From: Chloranthus sessilifolius
Taxonomy: Eukaryota > Streptophyta > Magnoliopsida > Chloranthales > Chloranthaceae
NCBI GenBank assembly: GCA_021018995.1
Contig: CM037593.1
Span: 13,234,088-13,298,087, forward strand
Reading direction: 5' to 3'
Length of the DNA stretch: 64,000 bases
The notes beneath the pieces were generated by a model. That model had not been told where the DNA came from and searched no databases. It saw only the letters and a program-made list of their open reading frames with translations. Of this stretch, positions 46,025 to 58,814 are shown in pieces. Position 1 is the first letter of the stretch. Each line of letters opens with the position of its first letter. The position numbers and the translations under genes are program-made.

Positions 46025-48629
46025 TGTGACAGCCCGGATTTCGGCACCCCGAAACCCGTGCCATCAGCACGATCATCTTGACCGTGCCCCTTAACTATGC
46101 ACGGAACACTGGTATATCAAGCATAAAAAGAAATAAGAACAACTTGCGGAATTTAAATCTAATTAGAAATACTTTTCAAAAGACAGTTCTACCCTCATGC
46201 CTCTACATGAAGGGAGAACCGATCCGAACCATCGATGATATAAATCATCACAGATAGTTCGCCCCAAAAGAATAATCCAACTCTATACCTACACATGTTT
46301 TCACAAAGTAAAGGCTTGACATACCAAGCCGTACAATCTCTACTCAAAACTCCTCAAAGTAGCACAACGGAGTCCTCTAGAAGAAGTCCTCTGGAGGTGG
46401 CTCCAACTCCTCGGCCGGCAAAGAAGTCCCACTCACGGATCGGCGTCCCAAACCTCGGCACCTGCTAATGGACCTGCGACGATAGTCTATAGGGTGAGCT
46501 ACATCCTAGCTCAATAGGGAACAAACATCACGAACATATAAGTTATAACTCACATATATTCTATGATATGCCATGCATGATGTAACTATGCAGTTGTTGA
46601 TAAAACAGTTAAAAGCATTCGTTTTACTGTTGATTTCTTATGTTTTCATTTACTCATGAAAAATGCTGAAAAGGCCTAAAGCAAAACTTAAACTTTCAAC
46701 TTAAGTAATCCCCGAGCAATATAGCATCGAGCCCCGATGAGCTACCCTTCATCGTCATCTATATAGACAGTTTTAATGTATTCCCTGGGAATACCATATA
46801 TTACCCAAGCCCCTTTCCCCTGGGGATTGGTGGCGGGGTTTCACTTGTCTAAATCAACACCCCTGGGGTGTGCTTACTATGTACGGATAAGCCTCCGCAC
46901 TGGCCTACGGTTTCGCCGCCGTATCGGTCACGGATATCCTGCCGTGTCAGTCGTGGATATCCCGCCACGTCGGTGGGGTAACCTAAGGAACCTCAAATAA
47001 CAAAAATATCGGTGCCTTACATATAGTTATTCACCGTGTAAGTGTGCTATCTTATATCAGTTAGGCCCTATCAAACATGATTCAATCTGTGGATACATCC
47101 CTGGGATGTATCCATTAACTTGCATCACACCTGATGCTCTTATCTCTTTACTTCTTCATCCCCTGGGGATGGCTCATTCGTTTTCTCTTATGAATGTCAC
47201 ACACACACTTTTCACAATTCTTTGAGCAGTAAAAATAATTGAATTGAAATTTATATCACTACATACATGCTCTTGTAAAATAAAGTACATGTTCAAGGTG
47301 TTCCCTACCTCAAGTCTTCACTTGTTCAATGCATCAAGGTCCCACGTGGCTCCTCGTGCACTAGCTCACACGTACCACCTATGGTACCACACAACAGGTA
47401 AAACACATCACAAGGGATGCAATAAAGAAGGTATAAGATCCTCCAAGAATCTTAAAGTCAAACCTAAAGTCAACAAAATTTATCCCAGTCGATTAATCGA
47501 AATCCAGAATCGATTAATCGAACTTGGTTCGATTAATCGATTTCCAAAATCGATTAATCGAAGGTCAATATCGATTAATCGAAGTAATTTCGATTAATCG
47601 AAATTCTCCTTTTCGCAAAGTAAACTCACCGCTCGAATAAATGAAGCTCGATTAATCGAATCCAGTTTCGATTAATCGAAATCTTCTTTTCGCAAAGAAC
47701 ACTTACTATTCGAACAGTTCGAGTTTCTATTCGATTAATCGAATTCAGTTTCGATTAATCGAATCTCTCCTTTTCGCAAAGTACACTTACTGTTCGAACA
47801 GTTGACTTTCACAAGTCGATTAATCGATCCCAAATCGATTAATCGAAAACTAAAATCGATTAATCGAAATCCCATTTCGATTAGTCGATTTTTCCTTAAA
47901 TCATTTCCTCCAACCCTTGGGGTCCATGAGTTCAATCGATTAATCGATTTTCAAATCGATTAATCGAAATCAAATTGATTAATCGAAATCCAATTCGATT
48001 AATCGAAATCGTGTCTTCGACCTTTCAACTTCCGCCAATTTCGACATTAAACCCAATTTCGATTAATCGAAATTGTCGATTCAAATTTTTAGTTCTTCCC
48101 AATCTTTTCCCATACTTTTTCCTCTATTTTTCTAAACCATTATCCTATGATTTAACCCACATTTAACCACAACTTAACCCCTATGATCTATGCATCTTAT
48201 TTACAAGAATTTACCTTGGATAGATCTCAAGTTGATTTCTATCGATAGTTGGAAGGCTAGGGTTTCTAGCTTTGGCTCTAACGGAACCCTTGCGTCGAAT
48301 CCGGCCTCCTTAATGCTTGACTCCTTCTTCCAAACAGTTGCAATAACTCTCTCTCTCTCTTCTTTACTCTCCTTCAACAACCCAAAATACCCATCTAGGG
48401 TTATTAAACCCTTTTATCCCTCTCTTAGTTTGTGTGTTGAGCACATGCACCTCAATAGGTATATGCGACTTCATATTTACAACACACACCACGAAATCAC
48501 TCAAGCTATCACATCTCGTCCGTTCACCACATCCTATGCTAACTCTTGATCTCCCGATTGGTCAAACTTGTGACCAATCGGGCACGGATCCCGAGGTCAT
48601 AGTTTTGCGTGATTTTTCGGGCTATTACA
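46025..48629 (-). repeat. 3' LTR of the Gypsy element (left copy)
   Basis: 2605 bp, from TGTGACAGCCC (inverted end) to ...GGGCTATTACA (inverted start). It contains the palindrome array 47489-48070. Confidence 0.92.
47489..48070. repeat. TCGATTAATCGA array in the left Gypsy LTR
   Basis: About 17 perfect copies plus one-off variants lie in 582 bases. Spacing is irregular, so this is a cluster of short palindromes and not a simple tandem repeat. Confidence 0.92.
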
Positions 48630-48640
48630 TCCTCCCCACC
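48630..48640 (-). other. Polypurine tract of the Gypsy element
   Basis: GGTGGGGAGGA on the minus strand lies directly before the 3' LTR, the expected place for the plus-strand primer. Confidence 0.8.
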
Positions 48641-48999
48641 TTGGGAATTTTCGTCGTCGAAAATCACCCAACGGTGTGGTGGTGTGCACGCTCTCCCCCC
48701 CCCCCCCGCACACTCGGAGGTGAGGTGGTTCATTTTACCCATACGTATTTAAGTCTCCACACATTCACACAATACAAACATGGAAGTAAAATGTAACAAA
48801 ATTTAACAATTTATATAAAAAGCTTTCTTTGTATTAAGGATTGAAGATTTTGTTACAATGCCAATAAGTTGGCGTACAGTATAAACTACAGGTATAAATC
48901 AAAATACAAAATACATAGACGACTCAAATGCCCCGTCAGTGATCGGGTGCCGCAGTGGATCGTGGGTCTGCAGGAGCTGCTCTCAGCTGCAGGCTGGGT

Positions 49000-50414
49000 C
49001 GTCATGAGTAGATGCGGATGTGGAAGGAGCCGTCGTCAGTGGGATAGAAGACGGGTCCTCGATGGAAGGCGGCGTCCGGCCGTCCACTCTTCTTCAGCGG
49101 CTAACATATCCATGTAGGTGTGGGGTAGATGAATCGGAGGGTGTGAAACATGAGGAAATCAATCCTCCTGTTCATCCTCTCGTTATTTCCATTCTGCCAA
49201 CACGTCCTCTATGGTAGGACTGGATGGGAGGCGCACGGCAGTAGGATGAGGTGGGAGTCATGGGCGCGGAGTGTGCAGTGTGGTGTCGGCTGGTGGTGTG
49301 GAGGGAACCTCTCCAGGATGGCTCACGTGGGTGTGCCCCACCCTCAAGTGGGTCCTCTGAGGTGGTGGGGTGGTGACGGTGTTGCACTGCCGCTCTTTGG
49401 GGCCGGGAGGCGGGGACCGAGCTGGTAGGGTTCGCTTCAATAGGTTGTAGCTACGGGTCCATGAAGACTTGGTGAACGTCTTCACGCGATCCGTAGCCCT
49501 CACCTCGTGGGGTGAAATAGTGTAGGAGGGCTCGTCAGAGTAGCACTCCAACATGCTCGAGATGAGCCGAGCATACGCATCTTCTCCTTGGGCCGCATGT
49601 TGCCCTTCATCGCTTTAGTCTTGATGTACCGCATCCCTCAAGGATGACCATGGTAGCATCAAACCATCGGCCATGTAAGGTCACAGTAAAGTGCATGTTG
49701 CACTTTATCCACGCGCCCGTGTCGTGGCGCGACGGGTAAAGGTTGCATTTTATTATGGAGTCGAGCATCCACATGTAGGGTGGAAGATCGACCCTCTTGA
49801 TGGACGTGCAATTCTTCTTCCCGTTGGTCATGCGAGTCATGACCTCTTCAAAACGGGGTTCCTTTTCAAAGGGTGGAAATAGGGTAGTTTCGGGAGTAAA
49901 GTCGAGGTAGCATTCAAGCACCTCATGTATGTGCCGACGAGTGATCGTATAGAGACGACCCTCGATTTTGGTTATAATGCAATCGTCACTAGGGCCATTG
50001 GTTAGCCCTTGGTAGAACAACCTCACCAATCTAGGGTAATAGGAACCCCGGATTGGTTTGAGAAGGTTGCCGAGTCCGGCACTGGTTAGGTAGTTCTGAG
50101 CCCATTGGGTCTCGCCCGGTAAATCGGGATTTGTGAATAGGGTAGGGTCAATGGTGTATTCGACCTCAAAGGTCTTGGCAGCCCACCACTCGTTTGGTTG
50201 CTCCACGTTGGTGGGTGGTGGTGGCATGGGGTGGATTTCGGGAAGACTCGCGCGTAGATGCGCTCGTCGAACCGGAGGTGGTCTCCGATTCCGACGGTGT
50301 CGGAGTCCTCACCGGCGATGGGGTAGGTGGTGGTGGTGCGGCGTTCTTACGCCTAACCGGTAGCTTGGATGTTGTCTTTTTCGAAGATAAACGGGTTTTG
50401 GGCGGCATGTTCAC
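49000..50414 (-). other. Extra ORF of the Gypsy element, 'putative plant transposon protein' family (fossil)
   Basis: It starts MNMPPKTRLSSKKTTSK with a Lys/Pro/Ser-rich tail, then a globular part containing EWWAAKTFEVEYTIDPTLF, YYPRLVRLFYQGL, GRLYTITRRHIHEVLECYL, and a later helix around MWMLDSIIKCNLYPSRHDTG. This spacing (VR.FY..L, then an I.E.L helix, then L.PR) resembles the widespread plant retrotransposon ORF called 'putative plant transposon protein' in domain databases, and the ORF at 62274-63458. There is no signal peptide or membrane segment, so it does not look like an envelope. It has a few breaks in its second half; the 3' limit is approximate. Confidence 0.7.
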
Positions 50415-50640
50415 TAAACTAGGGTTTATCTAGCTTGAATTGAAGAAAAAACGGAAATCTAGGGTTTACCTTAGGTTTTGAGTAATGCACGCGATTTCGG
50501 ACGCGAATCGGCGGAAAACCCAAACCCTAGAGCACTCGGTTGGTTGGAGAAGAAGGAGAAGATGAAACGCCCAAAAATCCCAAGCCAAATGATTTCGAAT
50601 GGGGAATGAAATCCCCAAATTTATTTATATAGCCCGCGGC

Positions 50641-51107
50641 TCGATTAATCGAAATTCCATTTCGATTAATCGAAATTTAAAACTAGGTTAAGCCGCGTAA
50701 AATCGATTAATCGATTTCGCAAATCGATTAATCGAAAATAAAATTCGATTAATCGAAAATATTTCGATTAATCGAAATCGTGTTTGTTTAAAAATTTAAA
50801 ATTTTTGAGCTCACTGGCGCGTGCCAGTCGATTAATCGAAATTCATTTCGATTAATCGAATCTCAAATCGATTAATCGAACTTAGTTTCGATTAATCGAA
50901 ATCGTGCAAAAACTTCAAAAATTTTCCAAAATTTCTTAAGTATTCGATTAATCGAAATCCCATTTCGATTAATCGAAATTTCTTTCTATGCATTTTCTAA
51001 CTCAACTTTTCATTTTCAGTCACTGGCACATGCCAGTCGACTAATCGAACAAGATCGATTAATCGAAATTCCAAATCGATTAATCGATTTGAAATTCGAT
51101 TAATCGA
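50641..51107. repeat. TCGATTAATCGA array between pol and the extra ORF
   Basis: About 15 perfect copies and one variant lie in 467 bases. The array ends 227 bases before the start of the extra ORF (50414, minus). The same palindrome is arrayed in both LTRs. Confidence 0.92.
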
Positions 51108-51239
51108 TTTTGCCCAATTCTCGCAATTTCAATCTCTTGTTTCTTTTACTATTATTGACAATTCATGACAGATTGGATCAAAATTTCCATTGAAATACAA
51201 GTATAGTGGAGATTTCACAACACGTTTGTGGTTTACATT

Positions 51240-54200
51240 GCATTCTCACGTCGTTGGAAACAAGGCTGGGTATTGTTCTTTCATATCGGCCTCTCGTTCC
51301 CAAGTAGCCTCTTCTTTAGGATGATTGTTCCATCGAACAAGCACTAAGGGAATTACTTTAGTCGAAGATTTGCTTTCCGATCCAAGATCTCCATGGTTCT
51401 ACTATCATGCTCATGTCCTCACACATCTCTATAGGTTGCTTCCCTAACACATGAGACGGATCATTCACGTACTTTCTGAGCATCGATATGTGGAAGACAT
51501 TATGTACTCGATCGAATAGCGGTGGTAAACTAATGCGATATGCAACTTCACCTATTCGTCCCAAAATTTCAAATGGTCCAACATAACGTGGACTTAACTT
51601 CCCCCTCTTGCCAAATCGCATTACACCTTTCATAGGTGACACCTTCACAAACACATGCTCGCCCACTTTGTAGTCAACACTAGTCCGCTTCACATCGGCG
51701 TAACTTTTCTGTCTACTCTGTGCTGTCTTCAACCTTTCTCTGATAATTCGGACAACGGTGGCGTTGTCTTCAAGCAGTTTTGGTCCTAATACAAATTTCT
51801 CACCTGTTTCTTCCCAATTGAGGGGTGACTTGCATCGTCGTCCATATAGAGCTTCATATGGTGCCATGCCAATGCTCGTTTGAAAACTGTTATTATATCT
51901 GAACTCGAGCATCGGTAGATACTCATCCCGGATCCTTGCATATCAAGCATGCACGCCCGAGCATGTCTTCTATCACTTGATTCACTCGCCTGTCGCCCAT
52001 CACGAGGATGGAAAGTCAACTAAAGTCTAGTCGCTCCCATTCCTTCTTGAAATTTCTTCCAAAACTTGGACGATATAGTGGATCACGATAAACTATCGCT
52101 TGGAATACCATGTAATCTTACAATCTCTTTCATATATAGGTCTGCCAATCTTCCTGCCGTATACGTAGTATTGTATGGCAAAAAGTGCGCTGATTTGGTC
52201 AATCGGTCTACGACGACCCAAATAGCATTATGTCTCTTGGCAGTACGAGGTAATCCAACAATGAAATCCATTGAGATCGATTCCCACTTCCATTCTGGTA
52301 TTGGTAAAGGTTGCAATAGTCCCGCAGGATGTCTATGATCAACCTTCACTTGTTGACAAGTCAAACATCGTGACACATACTCGGCCACGTCTTGTTTCAG
52401 TCCTCTCCACCAGTAGTTCCTTTTCAAATCTTGGTACATTTTGGTGCCACCAGGGTGGATCGCATAATTTGACTTATGAGCTTCATCAAGAATTGTTCGT
52501 CTTAGATCGGCATTATCCGGGATGCATAGACGGCCTTTAAACAATAACGAACCGTCTTCTTTTACTGAGAAGTCCGAACTGATGCCTTCACTCACGTCTT
52601 GACGAATCTTTGTTAATGCTGGATCTTTCATCTGTAGCTCGTGGATATGTTCAAATATCACTGGCTTTACTGAGATGTTAGCCAAAAAGGATCCAGTGTC
52701 CTTTGACTCAATGTTCGCATCATAGCATGCCAGGTCTTCCAATAGTTTCCATCGGTGCATACCCAAAATCAATGAAGCTAACTGAGCTGAACCCTTTCGA
52801 CTCAATGCATCGGCTACTACATTCGCCTTGCCAGGATGATATTGTATGGAGCAATCATAATCCTTGAGGAATTCCATCCATCTGCGCTGTCTCATATTGA
52901 GCTCTTTCTGTGTAAACAGATATCGGAGGCTCTTATGATCGGTGAAAATTTCAAAAGTCTCACCATACAAGTAATGTCTCCAAATCTTCAGCGCAAAAAT
53001 GACTGCTGCCAGTTCTAAGTTATGAGTCGGGTAATTCTTCTCGTGTTCTTTCAACTGTCTTGATCCGTAAGCTATCACCTTCTTGTGTTGGTTGAGCACA
53101 CAACCAAGGCCATTGTATGACGCGATCATTTGTACGCGTATCCTCCATGCTGAAGGAATCGCTAACACTGGAGCCAGTGAGTCTCATTTGTGTTCTTGAA
53201 AACTCTTCTCGCATGCCTCACTCCACTCAAACCTTGAATCTTTTCGTGTTAGCTTTGTGAGAGGTCCCGATATCTTTGAAAACCCCTCAACGAAACGTCG
53301 ATAATAGCCTGCTAAGCCCAGAAAACTTCGGACATCTGTCACTGTCTTTGGTTGCTCCCATTTAACTACTGCTTCTATCTTTGCTGGATCTACCGTGACG
53401 CCGTGCTTCGAGACGACATGTCCCAAAAAGCTAACTTCTTCCAACCAAAACTCACACTTACTGAGTTTGGCGTATAATTGGTGTTCACGTAGCGTTTGTA
53501 GAGCAATCCTCAAGTGTTCTTCGTGTTCTGTCTTGGATTTGGAGTATATTAGTATATCATCAACGAACACTACCACACAGGAGTCCAAGTGTGGTTTAAA
53601 CACTCGGTTCATCAGATCCATAAATGACGCTGGGGCATTCGTTAATCCAAACGGCATCACAAGGAATTCGTAGTGTCCATACCGTGTCCGGAAAGCTGTC
53701 TTCTGTATGTCCTCTGCCTTGACTCGCAACTGATGATAACCAGATCTTAGGTCGATCTTGGAAAAATACCTTGCTCCTTGCAGTTGGTCGAATAGATCGT
53801 CAATTCTAGGCAAAGGGTAGCGGTTCTTCACAGTAAGTTTGTTCAATTGTCGATAGTCAATGCATAGTCGCATTGACCCATCTTTCTTCTTGACAAATAA
53901 GACCGGTGCTCCCCATGGAGATACACTGGTCTAACAAACCCCTTGTCCATCGGCTCTTGTAGTTGTTCCTTCAACTCCTTTAACTCGTGGAGCCATTCTA
54001 TAAGGTGCTTTGAAATAGGCTCTGCCTCGTGTTAAGTCAATGGCTAATTCTACCTCTCTTCTCGAGGTAATCCGTGCAATTCTTCCGAAACACGCCTAAG
54101 TCTCGCATAACCGCTATCTCAAAATGACGCTTCTTTTCTTCCTTGTCCTCCTTTAAGAACGCTAAATATCCATCAACCCTTTCGATCTTTTCGCCTCATC

Positions 54201-54600
54201 ACGAGATCAAGGGTACGATGACGACCTCACCCTTGAAACCGAAATGATCTTCTTGTGTTGGGTCCGAAAATGACTACCTTGTTCTTGCAATCAATGGTCG
54301 CACAATGTCGCCAACCACCCATGCCAAGGATTACATCAAACCCTTGCATGTCTAATAAAGACCAACTTTGCTTCCAATTCATGCACTTCTAAGTCTTGAA
54401 CTGCTACGACGATGGATTTGCAAGCTAACTCGTGTCTACTAACTCTCCAAATGGAATAGACACAGATAGGACGAAATCCAACGCTCGAACGATCTTCATC
54501 TTCTTAGCAAAACGTGGAGTGACGAATGAGTGGGTAGACCCGGTCTATCAACACCGAAAGCCATGTCTAAATACACTTCCTTTTCCTAGATAGTTAAAGT
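51240..54600 (-). other. pol region of the Gypsy element (fossil)
   Basis: On the minus strand: a degraded protease part (about 54600-54000); reverse transcriptase (53870 to about 53190, [20 protein letters not shown] and the [11 protein letters not shown] catalytic box); RNase H (about 53110-52820, [14 protein letters not shown]); integrase with its His-Cys zinc motif and core (about 52480-52090, [20 protein letters not shown]); the integrase C-terminus (GKLSPRYVGPFEILGRIG, about 51580); and a chromodomain-like end (VLVRWNNHPKEEATWE, about 51300). RT before integrase is the Gypsy order, and the chromodomain makes it a chromovirus. Several breaks. Confidence 0.88.
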
Positions 54601-54716
54601 ACCTATAATATATATACACATACATACAGGAATTTACACATCAAAATGCACTCTCAGTTTATATTAAAAGAATCTACACTATTCCTAAAGCATGCACCCT
54701 TTCCATCTAAAATTCT

Positions 54717-56019
54717 TTATGAAACGAAATTAAATTTTTTTTTGGAATAAAAATAAAATTTCTCACCTTGGGTGACCGCGTGTACATTCCCTGCTTCCTG
54801 AGCAGTGTCTGCATAGGCTCTCCCCCTAACAATCGGCTTCCTTGCTTGAATGGGTCGTGGTGCTGTAACTGAAGCCGTCTTGCCCTTGTCTGTCTCGGGG
54901 CAATCCTTGATCATGTGGCCCACCTTGCCACATCGGAAACAACCTCTAGTTCCGATTCTGCAGTCTATAGTCCTATGCGGCTTGCCACATCTGGCACACG
55001 TCTCTCGAGGTGCGGAAGATACGGTACGAGAACCCTGTGTGATAGTGGCACCAGTAGACATGGCAGGGCTCTCATAGCGAATAGGTCTCCCCGACGCAAG
55101 TAATGGAAACCTCTGTTGGTGTTGTTGTTGCTGTTGTTGCGCCGGTCTTCCAAAACCTCCCTGAAACTGCGGTCTCTGACTCTGACCCACGAACCTCGGC
55201 TTTTTATTCACCGGTTCGAAGTTCCCCATCCTTCCGTGGTCAAGTCCTCTGTTGCTCTGCCTATATCTGTTCGTGTTCTCCTCTTCTACAACCAATGCTT
55301 TGCTCATGACCTCTTCATAGGTCCTCAGTTGAAATGGAGCTACGCCTCCCCTAACCTCAGGCTTCAAACCTTGCTGAAACCTCTTGGACTTCATCACTTC
55401 AGAAGCGACGTAATCCGGAGCAAAACGGGCAAGTCGTAGAAACTCTACCCCGTATTCTCTCACGGTCATTCTCCCTTGTACTAACTGCAAAAATTGTATC
55501 TCTAATTGGTTCCTCACCACTTCCGGGAAATATTGTTTGTTGAACTCCTCAACAAACTCCTCCCAAGTCCATGGCAACTCTGGGGTCTCCTGAGCCCGAG
55601 TCCGTATCACGGACTTCCACCAAGGCCCAGCCTCCCCATCCAACATGTAAGCTGCCCATCTTACACTCTCATCTTCCGTAAAAGTTAGCACGCTAAAACT
55701 TTCTCCATTTCCATCACCAATTCCTCGTGCCATTGTGTACTCAGAAAATGAAGGAGGTCTCATCCTTCTAAACTCAGAAAAGATGAGGGCACAGCAACGC
55801 AGTCCTGGTGTGGTGTAGGTGGTCACGTTTCTGACGATGAGTCGCAAAGGATGCGGCTTGTTGTGCCATGGCAGCTGCCATAGTCTCCATAGTGTGCATC
55901 ATCCTTTGTCGCTCTTCTCTGTCCTCTTGTCTTTCTCTCAATCTTTCTTGCTCTCTTTGATCTTGATCCTGATGATCTCGATCCTCTTCTTCATGTTGTC
56001 CGCTACGCTCGGGCCTCAT
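54717..56019 (-). other. gag region of the Gypsy element (fossil)
   Basis: An Asp/Glu/Arg-rich coiled-coil-like start (MRPERSGQHEEEDRDHQDQD, about 56019) is followed by a Ty3-type capsid part (AAYMLDGEAGPWWKSVIRTR; TWEEFVEEFNKQYFP) and two Cys motifs, CARCGKPHRTIDC and CFRCGKVGHMIKDC (about 55000-54900). A few breaks. Confidence 0.88.
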
Positions 56020-56210
56020 TACCTCCTAAAGGCACTCTATTGGTAGGAGAAATGTAACCATCTCCACTACGTAAACTCCTTTGATGGCCTCCCCTTGGTC
56101 GGCCTCTCCCTCTAGCTGACATTTGCGGCTGCATTTGAAACTAAGGTTTCGTTAGCAGAAGCCCCTATGATCTGACGAAAGAATCCTTGTCAGAATTGCT
56201 AAAAGAAAAT

Positions 56211-56223
56211 AGCTTTGATACCA
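56211..56223 (-). other. Primer binding site of the Gypsy element
   Basis: TGGTATCAAAGCT on the minus strand lies two bases after the 5' LTR. It matches the initiator Met-tRNA type TGGTATCAGAGC with one change. Confidence 0.85.
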
Positions 56224-56225
56224 AC

Positions 56226-58809
56226 TGTGACAGCCCGGATTTCGGCACCCCGAAACCCGTGCCATCAGCACGATCATCTTGACCGTGCCCCTTAACTATG
56301 CACGGAACACTGGTATATCAAGCATAAAAAGAAATAAGAACAACTTGCGGAATTTAAATCTAATTAGAAATACTTTTCAAAAGACAGTTCTACCCTCATG
56401 CCTCTACATGAAGGGAGAACCGATCCGAACCATCGATGATATAAATCATCACAGATGGTATAGTTGCCCCAAAAGAATAATCCAACTCTATACTACATGT
56501 TTTCAAAAGTAAAGGCTTGACATACCAAGCCGCATAATCTCTACTCAAAACTCCTCAAAGTAGCACAACGGAGTCCTCTAGAAGAAGTCCTCCGAGGTGG
56601 CTCCAACTCCTACAAAGTCCGCTCAAGGGATCGGCGTCCCTGAAACCTCGGAATGCTAATGGACTCGACGATAGTCTATAGGGTGAGCTACATCCTAGCT
56701 CAATAGGGAACAAACACCTGAACATATAAGTTATAACTCACATATATTCTATGATATGCCATGCATGATGTAACTATGCGTTGTTGATAAAATGCTTAAA
56801 AGCAGCATTCGTTTCTTGTTGATTTCTTATGTTTTCATTTACTCATGAAAAATCTGAAAAGGCCTAAAGCAAAACTTAAACTTTCAACTTAAGTAATCCC
56901 GAGCAATATAGCATCGAGCCCGATGAGCTACCCTTCATCGTCATCTATATAGCAGTTTTAATGTATTCCACAGGAATACCATATATTACCAAGCCCTTTC
57001 CCCGGGATTGGTGGCGGGTTTCACTTGTTCTAAATCAACACCCCGGGTGTGCTTACTATGTCGGATAAGCCTCCCGCGACCGCCTACGGTTTCGCCAACA
57101 GTATCGGTCACGGATATCCCTGTGTCGGGCCGTGGATATCCCGCCACGTCGGTGCGGTAACCTAAGGAACCTCAAATAACTAAAATATCGGTGCCTTACA
57201 TATAGTTATTCACCGTGTAAGTGTGCTATCTTATATCAGTTAGGCCCTATCAAACATGATTCAATCTGTGGATACATCCTCGGATGTATCCATTAACTTG
57301 CATCACACCGATGCTCTTATCTCTTTACTTCTTCATCCCACAGGGATGGCTCATTCGTTTCTCTTATGAATGTCACACACACACACTTTTCACAATTCTT
57401 TGAGCGGAAAATAATTGAATTGAAATTTATATCACTACATACATGCTCTTGTAAAATAAAGTACATGTTCAAGGTGTTCCCTACCTCAAGTCTTCACTTG
57501 TTCAATGCATCAAGGTCCCACGTGGCTCCTCGTGCACTAGCTCACACGTACCACCTATGGTACCACACAACAGGTAAAACACATCACAAGGGATGCAATA
57601 AAGAAGGGATAAGATCCTCCAAGAATCTTAAACTCAAACCTAAAGTCAACAAAATTTATCCCAAATTAATCGAATCGAATCGATTAATCGAACTTGGTTC
57701 GATTAATCGATTTCCAAAATCGATTAATCGAAGGTCAATATCGACATCGGTAATTTCGATTAATCGAATTCTCCTTTCGCAAAGTAAACTCACTGTTCGA
57801 ACAGTCGAGTTTCCGTTCGATTAATCGAATCCAGTTTCGATTAATCGAAATCTTCTTTTCGCAAAGAACACTTACTATTCGAACAGTTCGAGTTTCTATT
57901 CGATTAATCGAATTCAGTTTCGATTAATCGAATCTCTCCTTTTCGCAAAGTACACTTACTGTTCGAACAGTTGACTTTCACAAGTCGATTAATCGATCCC
58001 AAATCGATTAATCGAAAACTAAAATCGATTAATCGAAATCCCATTTCGATTAGTCGATTTTTCCTTAAATCATTTCCTCCAACCCTTGGGGTCCACTGGA
58101 GGTTCCCAGTCGATTAATCGATTTTCAAATCGATTAATCGAAATCCAAATTCGATTAATCGAAATCCAATTCGATTAATCGAAATCGTGTCTTCTGACCT
58201 TTCAACTTCCTGGCCAATTTCGATTAATCGAAACCCAATTTCGATTAATCGAAATTGTCGGTCACCTTTGTTTGTTCTTCCCAATCTTTTCCATACTTTT
58301 CCTCTATTTTTCTAAACCATTATCCTATGATTTAACCCACATTTAACCACAACTTAACCCCTATGATCTATGCATCTTATTTACAAGAATTTACCTTGGA
58401 TAGATCTCAAGTTGATTTCTATCGATAGTTGGAAGGCTAGGGTTTCTAGCTTTGGCTCTAACGGAACCCTTGCGTCGAATCCGGCCTCCTTAATGCTTGA
58501 CTCCTTCTTCCAAACAGTTGCAATAACTCTCTCTCTCTCTTCTTTACTCTCCTTCAACAACCCAAAATACCCATCTAGGGTTATTAAACCCTTTTATCCC
58601 TCTCTTAGTTTGTGTGTTGAGCACATGCACCTCAATAGGTATATGCGACTTCATATTTACAACACACACCACGAAATCACTCAAGCTATCACATCTCGTC
58701 CGTTCACCACATCCTATGCTAACTCTTGATCTCCCGATTGGTCAAACTTGTGACCAATCGGGCACGGATCCCGAGGTCATAGTTTTGCGTGATTTTTCGG
58801 GCTATTACA
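56226..58809 (-). repeat. 5' LTR of the Gypsy element (right copy)
   Basis: 2584 bp, same family and ends as 46025-48629. The palindrome array is at 57680-58252. It differs from the left copy mainly by small gaps that cluster near CAG/CTG words. Confidence 0.92.
57680..58252. repeat. TCGATTAATCGA array in the right Gypsy LTR
   Basis: It corresponds to 47489-48070 of the left LTR, with a similar number of palindromes; a few are lost or gained between the two. Confidence 0.9.
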
Positions 58810-58814
58810 AAACA

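Larger units (their letters stand above)
46025..58809 (-). mobile_element. Ty3/Gypsy chromovirus (Tekay/Del-like), full length, inserted in Copia integrase
   Basis: A 12,785 bp element in reverse orientation with perfect target duplication AAACA (46020-46024 and 58810-58814). Order on its own strand: LTR 58809-56226, Met-tRNA-type primer site, gag, protease, reverse transcriptase, RNase H, integrase with chromodomain-like end, palindrome array, extra ORF, polypurine tract, and LTR 48629-46025. The LTRs are nearly identical over long blocks (about 450 bases at the outer ends agree completely), so the insertion is recent. All parts are present, but gag, pol and the extra ORF together have several breaks, so this copy looks non-autonomous; some breaks may be sequencing artefacts (see findings). 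Confidence 0.93.

Noticed and set aside
48190-48549. 119-codon open frame, identical again at 58370-58729
   Set aside because: It lies inside the LTRs of the Gypsy element; the repeat of the frame just reflects near-identical LTRs. No known domain.
50641-51107. Regular-looking short repeats could be taken for a CRISPR array
   Set aside because: The repeat is a 12 bp palindrome, spacers vary from a few to about 60 bases and are partly similar, and the context is a plant retrotransposon.
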